A DNA stretch of 64,000 nucleotides from CAVTYH01 sp963738835 (GCA_963738835.1 CAVTYH010000006.1:434001-498000); one strand, 5' to 3'. Shown: positions 37,954-50,548, counted from the first letter of the stretch. Notes: generated by a model from the sequence alone, not told the origin. Made by a program: numbers and translations.

Positions 37954-39041
37954 TCAGTCCCACCCGGCCAGTTTTGCTTTCAACTCAAGTTTATCTTCTC
38001 CACGGCGAACGGTCAGTGTTATTTCGTCGCCCGGCTTCCGCTTGGCCAGCAGCGACTGAAGACCATCTAGGCCCTTCACGGTTTCACTGCCGACGGCGGT
38101 AATTACGTCGTCGATCTTGATTCCCGCTTTGTCGGCCGGCAAATCGCGGAACACATTCGTCACCAGGCAACCCCGCGGATCGTTTTGACCATTGATGCCC
38201 AGCAGCGGGCCGCTTTGCTGTGGCCCTCCCCAGGCTTCGCCTTTCGCCAGCCGATCCCAGGTATCGCGGAACGTATCGATCGGCACGTGGTAGTTGTCGA
38301 TTACATCATCGCTGATGCGGCTGTGAATGCCAATCACGCGGCCATTGGTATCTAACAGGGGGCCACCGGAATCGCCGCCGACCAAGGTGCAATCGGTGGC
38401 AATGGCATCGCCACGGGCGTACAAAATGCGTCCGGCCCTCACCACCGGCGGGCGATCTTTAATCATGCCGCCAGGATGCCCCAGCGTCACGCACCACTGG
38501 CCCAGTTTCAAATCGGCCGAGCGACCCATTTCGACGTGCGGCCATTTTCCCTCTTCGCTAATTTTGAGCATGCCGCTGTCGATGCCGTAGTTCATGCCCA
38601 GCGTTTTCGCTCTCACGCGTTTGCCATCGGGAAAGGTAACCCAAGCATCGCACCCGGCACTGCCGCCACATGGCCGGCGGTCAGAATGTATCCGTCTTCG
38701 GTCACCACCACGCCGCTGCCGAAGGTTCCACGGATGGTGATGCCCACCGTGGCCGGCAAGCCCTTCGCCACCGCTTGCTGGATGGCCGTTTGAATGGCGG
38801 CCAAATCTTCAGCCGAGGTTGGCGAGTTTCTGAGAGGGGGTGCAACAGGCTTGGCAGCTTGCCGTTCGGCCCCCAGTTCACGGCCGAGGGGCGGCTTGCC
38901 GGTTTCACTGACTGTTGAAGGGGCTTGCTTAACGGGCTCGTCGCCCCAAAGCGGCAGGTGACCTGTAGGTAATGCCAGTCCCAGAGTCCATGCTAGCAGC
39001 AACGACAAGAAGCGACGCCAGGTCGCAGTGCGGGTAGTCAC
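37954..39041 (-). CDS. HtrA/DegP-like serine protease with PDZ domain, frameshifted
   Basis: About 362 codons. N-terminal signal (FLSLLLAWTLGLALPTGHLP), a ~70-residue linker, then the S1C protease: GSGVVVTEDGYILTAGHVAA (His), the Asp in NYGIDSGMLKIS, and TLVGGDSGGPLLDTNGRVIG (Ser). A C-terminal PDZ domain follows (LPADKAGIKIDDVITAVGSE, GDEITLTVRRGEDKLELKAK). The frame changes near 38620-38650, between PGAMLGL and AWVTFPDGKRVRAKTLG. It acts as an envelope protease or chaperone. First gene of a pair with the degenerate homologue. Confidence 0.85.
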
Positions 39042-39276
39042 AGCGTTCTACTCCCTTCTGTTAATCTATTCTGCGCTGGCGGCAGGGTTTCTGCAATCGA
39101 ATCGGCGAAAACGTAAGCCAGGCGTTCCAGCGTGACTTTGCCAGATATCAGCCCAAAGAGGCTGATCTACCTGCGATTTAATGCCGGCCGGCAAGCCCAA
39201 AGAGATTTAACCCCGAAAACAGACCGCCGGAGTCGGAGCCGGGCCGCAATAACGAGTACGAGCGGATTTGGCCCGC

Positions 39277-40922
39277 TTATTTTCTTCCCCATCCTTCGGG
39301 ATGCACCTTTGACCAATCAATCGTTTCCCCGCCATTGCGCGTAAACATGGCGCGTAAAACCCCGGGTTCAAGTGATGCCCGAATGGTATGTGCCGCGCCG
39401 TCGCTCGTAACCATATTGAACGTCGATTTGCCACCCGCCAAGCCAAGAATAGGATTCTCCAGGTCGACTTCTAAATCGTCCGGCTTGGTCCAGATGACCG
39501 AATGTTCCGGATCGGCTTCGACGACCATAATCGTCTTCGAAGTGCCGTCGGTAATCTCTTTCATCTTGATGGCGCGATCGGGCGGAAAGATGCATTGTTC
39601 ACCGACCACCGCCAGATACCGAGTACGGCCGGGATGCAAATGTCCCGTGTCCGGATTGCGGAAGGCGTCCGGCATCCGCTCAATGAGCTTGCGATTGTGC
39701 TCACTATCCCAAGGCTCATCAAGGTGGAATTCTCTGTAGAGATTCCCTTCTTCCAAATCTGGCAGCATTGCCACACGCCAGCTTAAAAGCGGCTTGCCGT
39801 CTTTGTCACGGATAGCTCGATCAGGAAGTTCGTGATGTTTGTCCTCGTAATTGAGAATCGATAGAGCAATTTGCTTCAAATTATTCATCGATTGATTTCG
39901 CTTAGATGCAGCCGTCGATTGAATCCATGTTGCTTCAGCGAACTTCGAGAATGTTGCGGCGCGCTCACCATCGAGCGAGAGCACAAGCTGATCGCCCTTC
40001 TGTTCAGGCAATAAAGAAAGCAGCTGTACTGAGGTCAGGACAGAGGCGGCTGGGTTGTTCGAGCCCGCAACCGATTGAGCTGCCATAATGCTGGCGAATT
40101 GCTTCATGGCATCTGCCAGCGCGCTGGCTGCCGAGGCATCGGTCGATTGGATCGCGACTTGTGCGTTAAATCGTTCCAGATTCGGTTCGACTCCGATTGC
40201 CGCCCAGCGGAAACCGTGCGCAACAATCGGACCAAATGGCTTTTCAGTGCCGAGCAAAGGGTTGAGGAGGATTTCGCGGGTCGCGCGGGCGAAAATCGGC
40301 GGCGGCACAACGGCCACACAAACCGGATGGTCGCCCGCGGCAGAGAGCGCTGGCTGGAATTCAGGGCGTGGAGATGCCGCAAAGACGACCAGTCTATCGA
40401 GGATGCCGCGAATTGAAATAACTTCCGCGCCGTTGATTTGTTGATGGGCGAGTACGTGACTTGGATGGAAGTTTTGCGGCATTCGCTCGCGCAATAACTT
40501 CACGAGCTGATCAATCGTGTCGAGCGCAGCCCCTTTTGCGCCGGAACGACGACGAATGTGGTCGGCGGCATCACCAATTGATATTGCGACACCTGTAAGT
40601 TAGGCATCGGAGCCAGTGAAACGACGAAATAGATGCGCCTGTCGCCCGTCGCTCGGAGTTGCTCGCCCAACTGATGCACTTTATCTGTGAGTAACGTGGC
40701 CGAAATCCGCTCAGCATCGATTTGCAACAGGGGTTCAATAAGCTGCTTTTGGAGCGCGGCGAGATCGAGCTGCGCCAAATCGATGCGTGCGATTGCCACT
40801 GTCTGATCGTTGATGAAGGGCGCGATCGCGGTCAGATCGTCGGCTGGCTTTTCTTGAGAAATGCCATTGATGGCATGCAGAAGCACGGCAAAAAGCACCC
40901 CAAATTCGAGGACCCGTTTCAT
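39277..40922 (-). CDS. Secreted protein with C-terminal DUF1559-type domain, frameshifted
   Basis: About 548 codons when joined. A short signal peptide (VLEFGVLFAVLLHAINGISQ) leads into an N-terminal region with repeated hydrophobic patterns (AIAPFINDQTVAIARIDLAQ). The frame changes near 40515-40540, from KGLRS to ALDTIDQLVKLLRERMPQNF. The C-terminal ~190 residues hold the DUF1559 marks SMNNLKQIALSILNYEDKHH, LPDRAIRDKDGKPLLSWRVA, EPWDSEHNRKLIERMPDAF, and a late GGKSTFNMVTSDGA segment. The domain belongs to the pseudopilin-like secreted proteins greatly expanded in planctomycetes; the precise role is unknown. Last gene of the ECF-linked cluster. Confidence 0.75.
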
Positions 40923-40956
40923 CGATCAAATCTCCGTTCAAAGAGTGTGTCGTGAT

Positions 40957-42435
40957 TCATTGAGCGTTTGCTTTGCGGAGCTTCAGTTCATAACGGCGGC
41001 TGGCTGGCGCACCGCCAGGAAGCTCTGCGTCGGCCGGCGGATCGATCGTGGCTACGCCATCCTTCACGGAATACTGGAACGGTTTTTTTGAGAAGGGATC
41101 GACCGGCACCGGCACGCTGGTGATGTCCGCGAGCCGTTCTGGCCACCTGCCATGCTCCGCCGCGTACATCCGCAGGGCTTCGACGATCCGCAGCATGTTC
41201 GTAAATCGCATCGTCCGGTATCGCGCGTACGAAGCTGCTTGCACAGCGGGCAACAGCGATGTAAACGGGGCGTCTTTGCCTTCCAGTTCGGTGGCACGCA
41301 TGACGCCATAGGAACGCGAGAATCCATCCGCGACTTCGTTGTCGGGCAACATGAGCCATTTGAAGTAATCGTCGCAGATGACTTCGAACTGCCGCCAGCG
41401 ATAAAGCATGACCTCTTGCAGAACCGGCATCGCGTCTAGCCTCTCGACCGTGTAGCCATGCTCCAGGAGATACTTACGGGCTTCCGGCTGCAATTCCAAG
41501 GCCCACAATAAAGTATTGACAATGTTGTGATCGCCACGGTTGGTAATATCTGGCAAATCTTTGTTGGCCAATTGCAGAGCTTCCTCTGGCGTGAAGATGC
41601 GACGATCGATTTCTGCGAGGGAATGAAATGTGAATTCCAGCAACCGCGATTCGTAAGACAGGGCTTGCCGCAGATCAACTGGATGCTCCGCCAAGTCGGT
41701 GAATGCCCAATACAAATTTGGCGAATTCTCGGCAGCGATGAGCGTGGCGGCCTGCTCGTCCAATACCCCTTGAAAAGCCATGCCGATCAGACATTGCACC
41801 AGCGTGGGTGAATGCCCGAGATTGCGCGACCAGGCATAGCCGGCCAGCAACGTGTCGACGGCCTCTTCAAGCTTGTTCTGGGCGACTTGCAACCGGGCCC
41901 GCAAGGCCAGCAAATTGCAAAACTGGCGACTACTCTGGGCTTGCGGCAACGTCGTACTGATGCCGCGTTGACGAATGTCGTCCATCCAATCGCAATGGCT
42001 GCACCGGGCGGCCTCGCGAATGGAATCAAAATATCCGGCATCCAGCCAGCGGACGTACCCTTCCGCTTCTTTCTGCGGAAATCGATCCAGCGGACCGGAG
42101 TATAACTGGTCGTACTTCTCGTCATTGCTCAGTGCCTCGTCGAATTGGCGCATGGCAACTCGCTCTTCCTCGATCGACATTGCCTTGTAATAGAGCGTCG
42201 CGGCGTTGGCGTGGATTTGATCGACTGGCGGCACGAGGAAGTGATATTTCAGCGCCGGCTTTGGTTCCGGAGCCGGAGAGACCGTCATGCGGTAGATGTT
42301 TGGCTGCTTGTCGCCGTCGCTGTCGATCACGGTAACCTGAGCGAGTGCGACCGATGACGTGATCGAACAAATTGCCAGCGCGATAATAGCTCGGAGAATT
42401 TGTGTTGTTTTACTTACGCCGAAGGCTTTATGCAT
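40957..42435 (-). CDS. Large secreted hypothetical protein
   Basis: 492 residues from ATG 42435 (MHKAFGVSKTTQILRAIIAL) with a signal peptide ending near SSVALAQ. The open frame reaches 42555 upstream but through a repeat element, so that part is excluded. The body is helical (LQVAQNKLEEAVDTLLAGYA, SPTLVQCLIGMAFQGVLDEQ), with two adjacent Cys (ARCSHCDWMDD) that could bind metal. The end (ALRMYAAEHGRWPERLADI, DPFSKKPFQYSVKDGVATID) resembles the C-terminus of pseudopilin-type proteins. It follows the ECF/anti-sigma-like pair and precedes the DUF1559-type gene by 34 bp. Confidence 0.65.
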   Translation of the reverse strand: MHKAFGVSKTTQILRAIIALAICSITSSVALAQVTVIDSDGDKQPNIYRMTVSPAPEPKPALKYHFLVPPVDQIHANAATLYYKAMSIEEERVAMRQFDEALSNDEKYDQLYSGPLDRFPQKEAEGYVRWLDAGYFDSIREAARCSHCDWMDDIRQRGISTTLPQAQSSRQFCNLLALRARLQVAQNKLEEAVDTLLAGYAWSRNLGHSPTLVQCLIGMAFQGVLDEQAATLIAAENSPNLYWAFTDLAEHPVDLRQALSYESRLLEFTFHSLAEIDRRIFTPEEALQLANKDLPDITNRGDHNIVNTLLWALELQPEARKYLLEHGYTVERLDAMPVLQEVMLYRWRQFEVICDDYFKWLMLPDNEVADGFSRSYGVMRATELEGKDAPFTSLLPAVQAASYARYRTMRFTNMLRIVEALRMYAAEHGRWPERLADITSVPVPVDPFSKKPFQYSVKDGVATIDPPADAELPGGAPASRRYELKLRKANAQ

Positions 42436-42441
42436 TACAGT

Positions 42442-42516
42442 CCAGGGTAAACGATGTCGCGCAGCGGCATCGCGCCACCCTGGGTTAGCTTTGTTGTGCA
42501 GCCCCCGCGGGGCTGT
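42442..42516. repeat. CCAGGGT/ACCCTGG plus GCTTTGTTGTGCA repeat, copy 1
   Basis: CCAGGGT (42442-42448) pairs with ACCCTGG (42477-42483); then GCTTTGTTGTGCA (42488-42500) and the palindrome AGCCCC-C-GCGGGGCT. The GCTTTGTTGTGCA word recurs at 53378-53390. Both copies sit just after an ECF-linked gene, on the same side of it. Confidence 0.6.
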
Positions 42517-42558
42517 TGCGTCGTGACTCGTCATCGAAGAAATCAACGTTTGCACGAT

Positions 42559-43251
42559 TTAGCCCTCACCATAGGTTCGCAGTAGTTCCAAATAAGTCGC
42601 TGGCCGGCGCGGCGGAGACGAATCGGGATTGATTTTCATCCCCTGTGTAGTGGGCCGATCAACATTTCCCATTCCCCAATCCCCATTCCCCATTTCCGCC
42701 GGCAATTGTTCCCAGCCCAGCGCCGTCAACCGACCCGGCGGCAGCGGGGCAGGGGAGGCCAAACGCTGCCAGTGGCGCAGGCGGTCATCGGCAAATAGAC
42801 GATCCGTGTCATCCACCGAGGTGCCACTGCTGGCTTGCCCAACAGTGGAATCGCCATGTGACGGCACGCCCGGCACACTGCTGGACGAGCCAGCGGTGGC
42901 ACCCGAAGTGGCCAGTCCGGTGGCGCCCTGCATGTTTTGCGCGGTAGCCAACGCCGTTTCGAGGCCGGCTATGGAGCGCGCTTGATTGTGCAAGGCGACA
43001 CCCAGACCGATTGAAACGAGCAACATTGCCGCGGCGGCCGAAGGCCAGAACAACCGCAGGGATCGCTTGGCAGACCCGGCGGCAAAGCCTGCTTGAAAAA
43101 AAAGCTGATCGCGATCGAATGTCAGCACCTCGGGCAAACAGTTTTGCAAAAGCCGCTCGGCATCTATCGCGCCCCCGGCATGCGATGACGGCTGGGGGCT
43201 TCCTTCGGTCGACCCCAGCCACCCTGGATTTAGTTCTCTGTCTTCGGACAT
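42559..43251 (-). CDS. Single-span membrane protein paired with an ECF sigma factor (putative anti-sigma)
   Basis: 230 residues. ATG 43251 overlaps the end of the sigma gene by 22 bp. Residues 1-65 are cytoplasmic (ERLLQNCLPEVLTFDRDQLF), a single span follows (FWPSAAAAMLLVSIGLGVAL), and the rest is a Ser/Gly/Thr-rich outer region. There is no zinc-finger motif, so the anti-sigma role rests on overlap and topology. Residues ~186-197 (EMGNGDWGMGN) come from an A/G-rich tandem repeat at 42665-42697 and look like an in-frame insertion. Confidence 0.65.
   Translation of the reverse strand: MSEDRELNPGWLGSTEGSPQPSSHAGGAIDAERLLQNCLPEVLTFDRDQLFFQAGFAAGSAKRSLRLFWPSAAAAMLLVSIGLGVALHNQARSIAGLETALATAQNMQGATGLATSGATAGSSSSVPGVPSHGDSTVGQASSGTSVDDTDRLFADDRLRHWQRLASPAPLPPGRLTALGWEQLPAEMGNGDWGMGNVDRPTTQGMKINPDSSPPRRPATYLELLRTYGEG
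42665..42697. repeat. In-frame CCCATTCCCC tandem repeat within the anti-sigma-like gene
   Basis: Three imperfect units of CCCATTCCCC/CCCAATCCCC run head to tail on the + strand; on the coding strand they give Met-Gly-Asn-Gly-Asp-Trp-Gly. Low-complexity and frame-preserving. Confidence 0.6.
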
Positions 43252-43733
43252 GGCGTGTTCATCCTTTCGCGGTTCAGCTTCTCTCGCAACCGATTGATGG
43301 CCCCCTCGTAACGTCGCTGAGCGGTGCTGTGCGAGCTACCAATCAGTTGCGCGATTTCGACAAACGTCAACCGGCCCCACAAATGAGCAATTACAATTTC
43401 ACGATCCGATAGCGGCAGTTCGCCGAGCGCATCGACCGCCGCGGCGGCTGTTTCGTGCTGATGCTTCAATCTTTCGAACCAGGCGCTTGCTGCTGCTGCC
43501 TCATGGCGCTGCCGCCGCCGCTCCGACCGACCCTGGCTTATCGCTAAGCGGCGCACCACGCCAAACAGCCAGGCCGCGGGACTGGTGGGCAGTTCGCGGC
43601 AGGCTGCCAGTTCGATGAGCGCCTGTTGCACCACATCGTCGGGCGCCGGGCACCACTGCCGGGCGTACAGCTTTCGCGCCGCTCCGTGGCGGTCGATCAG
43701 TTCCGCCAGCAGTTGGGCCGTTAGCTGCCGCAT
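43230..43733 (-). CDS. ECF RNA polymerase sigma factor
   Basis: 167 residues from ATG 43733 (MRQLTAQLLAELIDRHGAAR). Region 2 is modest (CPAPDDVVQQALIELAACRE, SPAAWLFGVVRRLAISQGRS); region 4 is strong (GELPLSDREIVIAHLWGRLT, then FVEIAQLIGSSHSTAQRRYE with GAINRLREKL). An open frame extends upstream to 43859 but is not conserved in character. Its stop overlaps the next gene by 22 bp. It heads a four-gene run (sigma, membrane protein, secreted protein, DUF1559-type protein) that probably forms one stress- or surface-sensing unit. Confidence 0.82.
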   Translation of the reverse strand: MRQLTAQLLAELIDRHGAARKLYARQWCPAPDDVVQQALIELAACRELPTSPAAWLFGVVRRLAISQGRSERRRQRHEAAAASAWFERLKHQHETAAAAVDALGELPLSDREIVIAHLWGRLTFVEIAQLIGSSHSTAQRRYEGAINRLREKLNRERMNTPCPKTEN

Positions 43734-43893
43734 TGTTGGTCCCCGCGATCCGCCTGGCTGGCGGTGCGGCACGCTTCCGAAGGCGTGTTGTAGAAAAGTC
43801 GCCCGCCAGGACCAGATTATCTCAGAAAAATGCGGCCGTGGCACGAATTTGTATAGCAACTTTGTGAAGGGGCGGGGCTTGCTCCGCGCTGGA

Positions 43894-43919
43894 GCACGGG
43901 CCGAGCCCGGCCGCTACAC
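43894..43919. repeat. CGGGCC...CGCTACAC repeat, copy 2
   Basis: GCACGGGCCGAGCCCGG followed by CCGCTACAC, between the MFS stop and the sigma gene. It matches the element at 10367-10392 in both stem and tail. Confidence 0.65.
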
Positions 43920-43926
43920 TTGGTAA

Positions 43927-45589
43927 TCAGCCCGGCAGGGCCTCGAAGGGTTCCACTTCCGTTGCTGCCGGATGATCGTCGGACGAGGCCATGAGCGAGC
44001 TGACGACAATTTGCAATCCGGCGATGACGGCCATGGCCAGAAACACCCAGGTCAGGCCGGAATCGATCATCGTGTGAATGATCGGGCGGGCGGCGGCGGG
44101 AATCAACGCGCGGGCATGCGGATCCATAATGGTGGCCGGACTCACGCCCATCGTGCGCAGCTCTTGCATCTGTGGCGCGGCCAGTACATTGAACAGCATG
44201 CCCAACAAGGCAATGCCGATGGCGCCGCCCATCGTTCGGAAAAACTCGATCGCGCTGGTGACGATACCGCGTTGTTGCCAAGTCACGCCGTGCTGAGCGG
44301 ACAAGAGCTGCGGCATCGACGAGGTTCCAAACCCCACCCCGCCAATCACCAGTACGGCCGCCAATACCCAACCACTGGCATTTAGCAGAGCGCAGACGAA
44401 CAGACTGACAAAACTGATGGTCACCAGCGCACTGCCGATCACCGCAGTCTTGCGGAATCCCCAATGCACAATAATTGGCGCGACAAACACGCCGCTGGAC
44501 GCCCAGGCGAGCATCACCGGCGTGACCACACCGGCTGCGGCGGTCGCGCCGGCGCCGGTTGTGCCTTGCACGTACAGCGGCACATAAGTATCGACACCGA
44601 AGAAGCCGACGCCCATCAGCGCACTGGCGAAGAGTGCCGGACCGATGGCTCGATTCGTGATCAGCTGCGGCGGCAAAATCGGATTGTTGGCGTGCAGCTC
44701 GACGCGCACGAACCACAGGCCGGCCACTATTGCGACACAGAATAGCACGGCGGAAATCGCCCACGGCACTGTGTCCAGCCCCAGCGCAGAGACCAAACCC
44801 AACAGCGCAGCGCACGACACCGCAAGCAGTGAGGCGCCGGGCAAATCCAAGATCCGTCGAATGCGGCTTGCCATGATCGTGGTACTTCCACACCAACACG
44901 CCAAAGCCTAGCGCACCCAAAGGCAGGTTGACGAAAAAAATCGAGCGCCAGCCAAGCGTTTCCACCAACAGCGCGCCGATCGCCGGGCCGGCCAATGACG
45001 ACGAACCCCACACGGCGCTAAACCAACCCTGAACTTTGGCCCGTTCTTCGAGCGTGAAAATATCACCCAGGATCGTCAGCACCACCGGCATAATGCCGCC
45101 GGCGCCCAATCCCTGGAAGCCGCGAAACAGAATCAGCTGCCCCAGATTTTGGGCACTGGCTGCCAACACCGAAGCGCCGCAAAACAACCCAATCGCCCAC
45201 AGCAGCACCCTCTTGCGTCCCCAAGCATCGGCCAGTCGGCCGTAAATTGGCATCGTGACCGTGCAGACCAGCAAATAAACCGAAGTGACCCAGGAATAAT
45301 GCTCCAGACCGTGCAAATCGCCAATGATCGTCGGCATGGCCGTGCTGGTGATGGTGAGTTCCATCGCGGCTAGCACCATCACCATCATGCACGCGGCTGT
45401 TATGAAGCGGCGATTGAGCTGCGGCGGCCGATTCGCATCTTCAGATGGGTCTGATTCCGGCGGCCCAACTGCCGTCGGTGTTCCCGTTGCCACAGACGAA
45501 ACCTGATCGGTCGGCTCGCTGCTGTCCGCCAAACCAGATTCGTTTGCAATTCGATGAAGGTGATGGCTCACGTCTACCTTTGCATCCAT
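43927..45589 (-). CDS. Major facilitator superfamily drug:H+ antiporter, DHA2/EmrB type, frameshifted
   Basis: About 553 codons with roughly 14 membrane spans. A ~65-residue acidic N-terminus precedes the first span. Motif A is TMPIYGRLADAWGRKRVLLW; the region FRGFQGLGAGGIMPVVLTIL matches the motif B area; AAMELTITSTAMPTIIGDLH is the typical DHA2 first helix. The frame changes near 44870-44885, after VLVWKYHD; the second frame carries spans from GASLLAVSCAALLGLVSALG to FLAMAVIAGLQIVVSSLMAS. Likely exports hydrophobic drugs or metabolites using the proton gradient; substrate unknown. Separate from the ECF cluster by a repeat. Confidence 0.88.
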
Positions 45590-45871
45590 GTAACAGCGGC
45601 CAGAAACGGCGTCTTGCCCATTGTATGACCGCTGGGGAGGCCGGTGGTTCGGTCATTTTGACCGGGAATCGTGATTACGACCAGCGGGCATCTGGCCCCG
45701 AATCTACTCCTTAAATATCGAGATTTGTGGGCGCGACGCAGAAAAGACCCCGCTGGGAGTTGCCCAGGTCGCTGCCCCGCGGCTTTGCCATAACTCAAGC
45801 GCAGCAACGAGGTAACCGATACAACCAGAATAGGTGGATTGCGCGTGTCCATAACCAACGGAGCGCTAACG

Positions 45872-46714
45872 ATGTATGCATTCGTGCATATCGAGAAAAC
45901 AGGGGGCACCACGCTGCACTCGATTCTTCGACGCTCGTTTGGAACCAGGCACTGCGACATTCGACTGCCGCTCGCCAAACGGGGCAAAGATCGTCAAGAC
46001 CACCGCACTTGCGTCGAAGCCGCCGATTTACGCCGCGTCAGGCGTCTATATCGGAATCTGAGAGGCATTTCGGGCCACAACGTCAAGGCTTATTCCAATC
46101 TCCATTTGGAATGCCCGGAAATTCAGTTTTTCACCTTTTTTCGCGATCCGGCCAAGAGATTTCGTTCGCATTTTCTGAATCGCGGTCTGCAACACAGTTT
46201 TGAGGATTTCCGGCGCTGGATTTCCGCAACCTGGCTGCACAATTGGCAAACCAAGATGATCGCCGGCGAGCCCAATGCCGACAAAGCCATTGAATTAATT
46301 TCCACACGGTTTGGATTTGTCGGCCTGACCGAACGCTTCGATGAATCGCTAGTGATGCTCGGCGGATGGTTGCAGGAGCCGGGATTTCGCGCTGAATATC
46401 GCCGCCGCAACCAACTGAGCGACAAGCAGCGTCCTCGCGACCTGCTGCGCGAACAATTGGACATGAGCTATTTGGACTCGGACAGCGTCCGGGCCCAAAT
46501 TCACGAGGCGAATTCGGCGGACCAAAAAGTCTTCGATTTCGTCACCCGAACCGTCTATCCGCGGCAGCTCGCCGCTTTTGAAGGCAATCTGACTCACGAA
46601 GTGGAAAAACTTCAGCAGCTGAACCGCTCCGCAGACCGGCTCGCAGAGCCCGTGCAGAGCAAGTTTGTGCGAAATTACATCTACAAGCCACTGCTGCATT
46701 GCCGGGTGCTGTGA
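45872..46714 (+). CDS. Sulfotransferase-family protein
   Basis: 280 residues from ATG 45872 (MYAFVHIEKTGGTTLHSILR). HIEKTGGTTLH is the 5'-phosphosulfate-binding loop for PAPS, and FFTFFRDPAKRFRSHFLNRG is the 3'-phosphate-binding region, the usual pair in carbohydrate sulfotransferases. No signal peptide, so it is cytoplasmic or peripherally bound. It would move sulfate onto a sugar or lipid acceptor. Isolated gene; the C-terminus (KFVRNYIYKPLLHCRVL) is unremarkable. Divergent from the MFS gene. Confidence 0.8.
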   Translation: MYAFVHIEKTGGTTLHSILRRSFGTRHCDIRLPLAKRGKDRQDHRTCVEAADLRRVRRLYRNLRGISGHNVKAYSNLHLECPEIQFFTFFRDPAKRFRSHFLNRGLQHSFEDFRRWISATWLHNWQTKMIAGEPNADKAIELISTRFGFVGLTERFDESLVMLGGWLQEPGFRAEYRRRNQLSDKQRPRDLLREQLDMSYLDSDSVRAQIHEANSADQKVFDFVTRTVYPRQLAAFEGNLTHEVEKLQQLNRSADRLAEPVQSKFVRNYIYKPLLHCRVL

Positions 46715-46806
46715 CCGTTGCCGGCAATGAGACCACAAAGGCCAGGAAGATTTGTGGCTGTATGCATGCGTGGGATTTTCGTGGTCTCAGAAAGCGTCGC
46801 TTTCCC

Positions 46807-47157
46807 TTATCCGAGGCGCATCATCATCGGCTGGAGGGTACGGCTGAAAGGATTGAGCACGAGGCCGAGCGTTTCCAGCGTGACAGCTCCCAGCAAGGCG
46901 TCGTCGCCCGCTTCACCCAGGATGACGGGACTGTGGCCTTCTTCGCCGGCCAACGCGAACTTACATTCGGAAACGCGCCGTTTAATTTTTGTGCCGTCGG
47001 CCAAAGGGAATGTAACTGTCCGCTTCGGCTTGAGCTTTAGATCCTTCCAGGTCTACAGAGGTAGGAGACTGTAAATAGCACCGCTGTCAACAAGAAAATC
47101 GATTCTCTTCGATTTTCCGTTGCTGGAAACCGTGCCTTCGATGAATGTCAGCCCCAT
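46807..47157 (-). CDS. Retropepsin-like aspartic protease family protein, with an in-frame stop
   Basis: 117 codons from ATG 47157 (MGLTFIEGTVSSNGKSKRID). The active-site loop is FLVDSGAIYSLLP (D-S-G). TAG at 47053-47055 (codon 35) interrupts just after SLLPL; reading continues in the same frame with WKDLKLKPKRTVTFPLADGT, CKFALAGEEGHSPVILGEAG and LLGAVTLETLGLVLNPFSRT, ending MMMRLG. This is the order of the small clan AA single-domain proteins that dimerise to form the active site. The stop falls between two conserved parts, so either a base error or a recent nonsense change. It ends 92 bp from the sulfotransferase, convergent. Confidence 0.75.
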
Positions 47158-47243
47158 GAGAAAACCCTGTGAAAAGACATTGATTGCATCAAAATTATGG
47201 GCATAATAACCGCACTTGGCAACTTGCACCCGCTAAGCGCAAT

Positions 47244-47280
47244 AAAAAGCCCCGCAGGCTTTTGGCCTGCGGGGCTTTTT
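47244..47280. terminator. Strong hairpin terminator downstream of the rRNA genes
   Basis: A 16-bp perfect stem (AAAAAGCCCCGCAGGC pairing with GCCTGCGGGGCTTTTT) around a five-base loop. Read on the minus strand it ends the 5S transcript with a T-run 9 bp past the gene; its A/T ends also let it work from the other side. Confidence 0.9.
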
Positions 47281-47288
47281 TGAATTGA

Positions 47289-47395
47289 TCCGGCGATACC
47301 TACTCTCGCACTTTTGGTACTACCATCGGCTCCGAAAGCTTAACTACCGTGTTCGGAATGGGGACGGGTGTGACCTTTCGGATATGGTCGCCGGA
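47289..47395 (-). rRNA. rrf: 5S ribosomal RNA
   Basis: About 107 nt. The terminal helix is TCCGGCGA (47289-47296) with TCGCCGGA (47388-47395). The interior (CCTACTCTCGCA, CCATCGGCTCCG, CCGTGTTCGGAATGGG) is the complement of the conserved 5S loops. It lies ~210 bp downstream of the 23S gene with a REP-like element in the spacer. Ends are placed by the helix and may be off by a few bases. Confidence 0.93.
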
Positions 47396-47496
47396 AAAAA
47401 CCGATGCCGCCGGTAGGCGGACATCGGCTTGATGGATTGCAGTAATTGGCGTGCTCTTAAATTGGAAACCGTTTTCCAGTTGCAGCCTTGCTCGCA

Positions 47497-47534
47497 CCCC
47501 TCACCCCGACCCTCTCCCACAAGGGGCGAGGGAG
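47497..47534. repeat. REP-like palindrome (CTCACCCC/CTCTCCC family, copy 3) in the 23S-5S spacer
   Basis: CCCCTCACCCCGACCCTCTC, then CCACAAGGGGCGAGGGAG. Same family as the copies inside gcvPB and before the TPR gene. It would be transcribed within the rRNA precursor. Confidence 0.75.
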
Positions 47535-47606
47535 AATGAGGAGCTTCGCCGGGAGTTTCACTGCTGGACCAGCCAGCAGTGGCACTCACGTCAAGAGCGT
47601 TGGATA

Positions 47607-50548
<2,942 letters not shown>

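Noticed and set aside
40861..41311. Plus-strand open frames across the secreted-protein genes at 39-42.5 kb
   Set aside because: Shadows of the minus-strand genes; Arg/Cys-rich and without domain patterns.
578..47055. Possible alternative genetic code, suggested by in-frame TAA in gcvPA and TAG in the retropepsin gene
   Set aside because: Intact genes end in TAA (purC, GH43, aroC region genes), TAG (FHA, small secreted protein) and TGA (lipoate-transferase gene, kinase), so no stop codon is reassigned.
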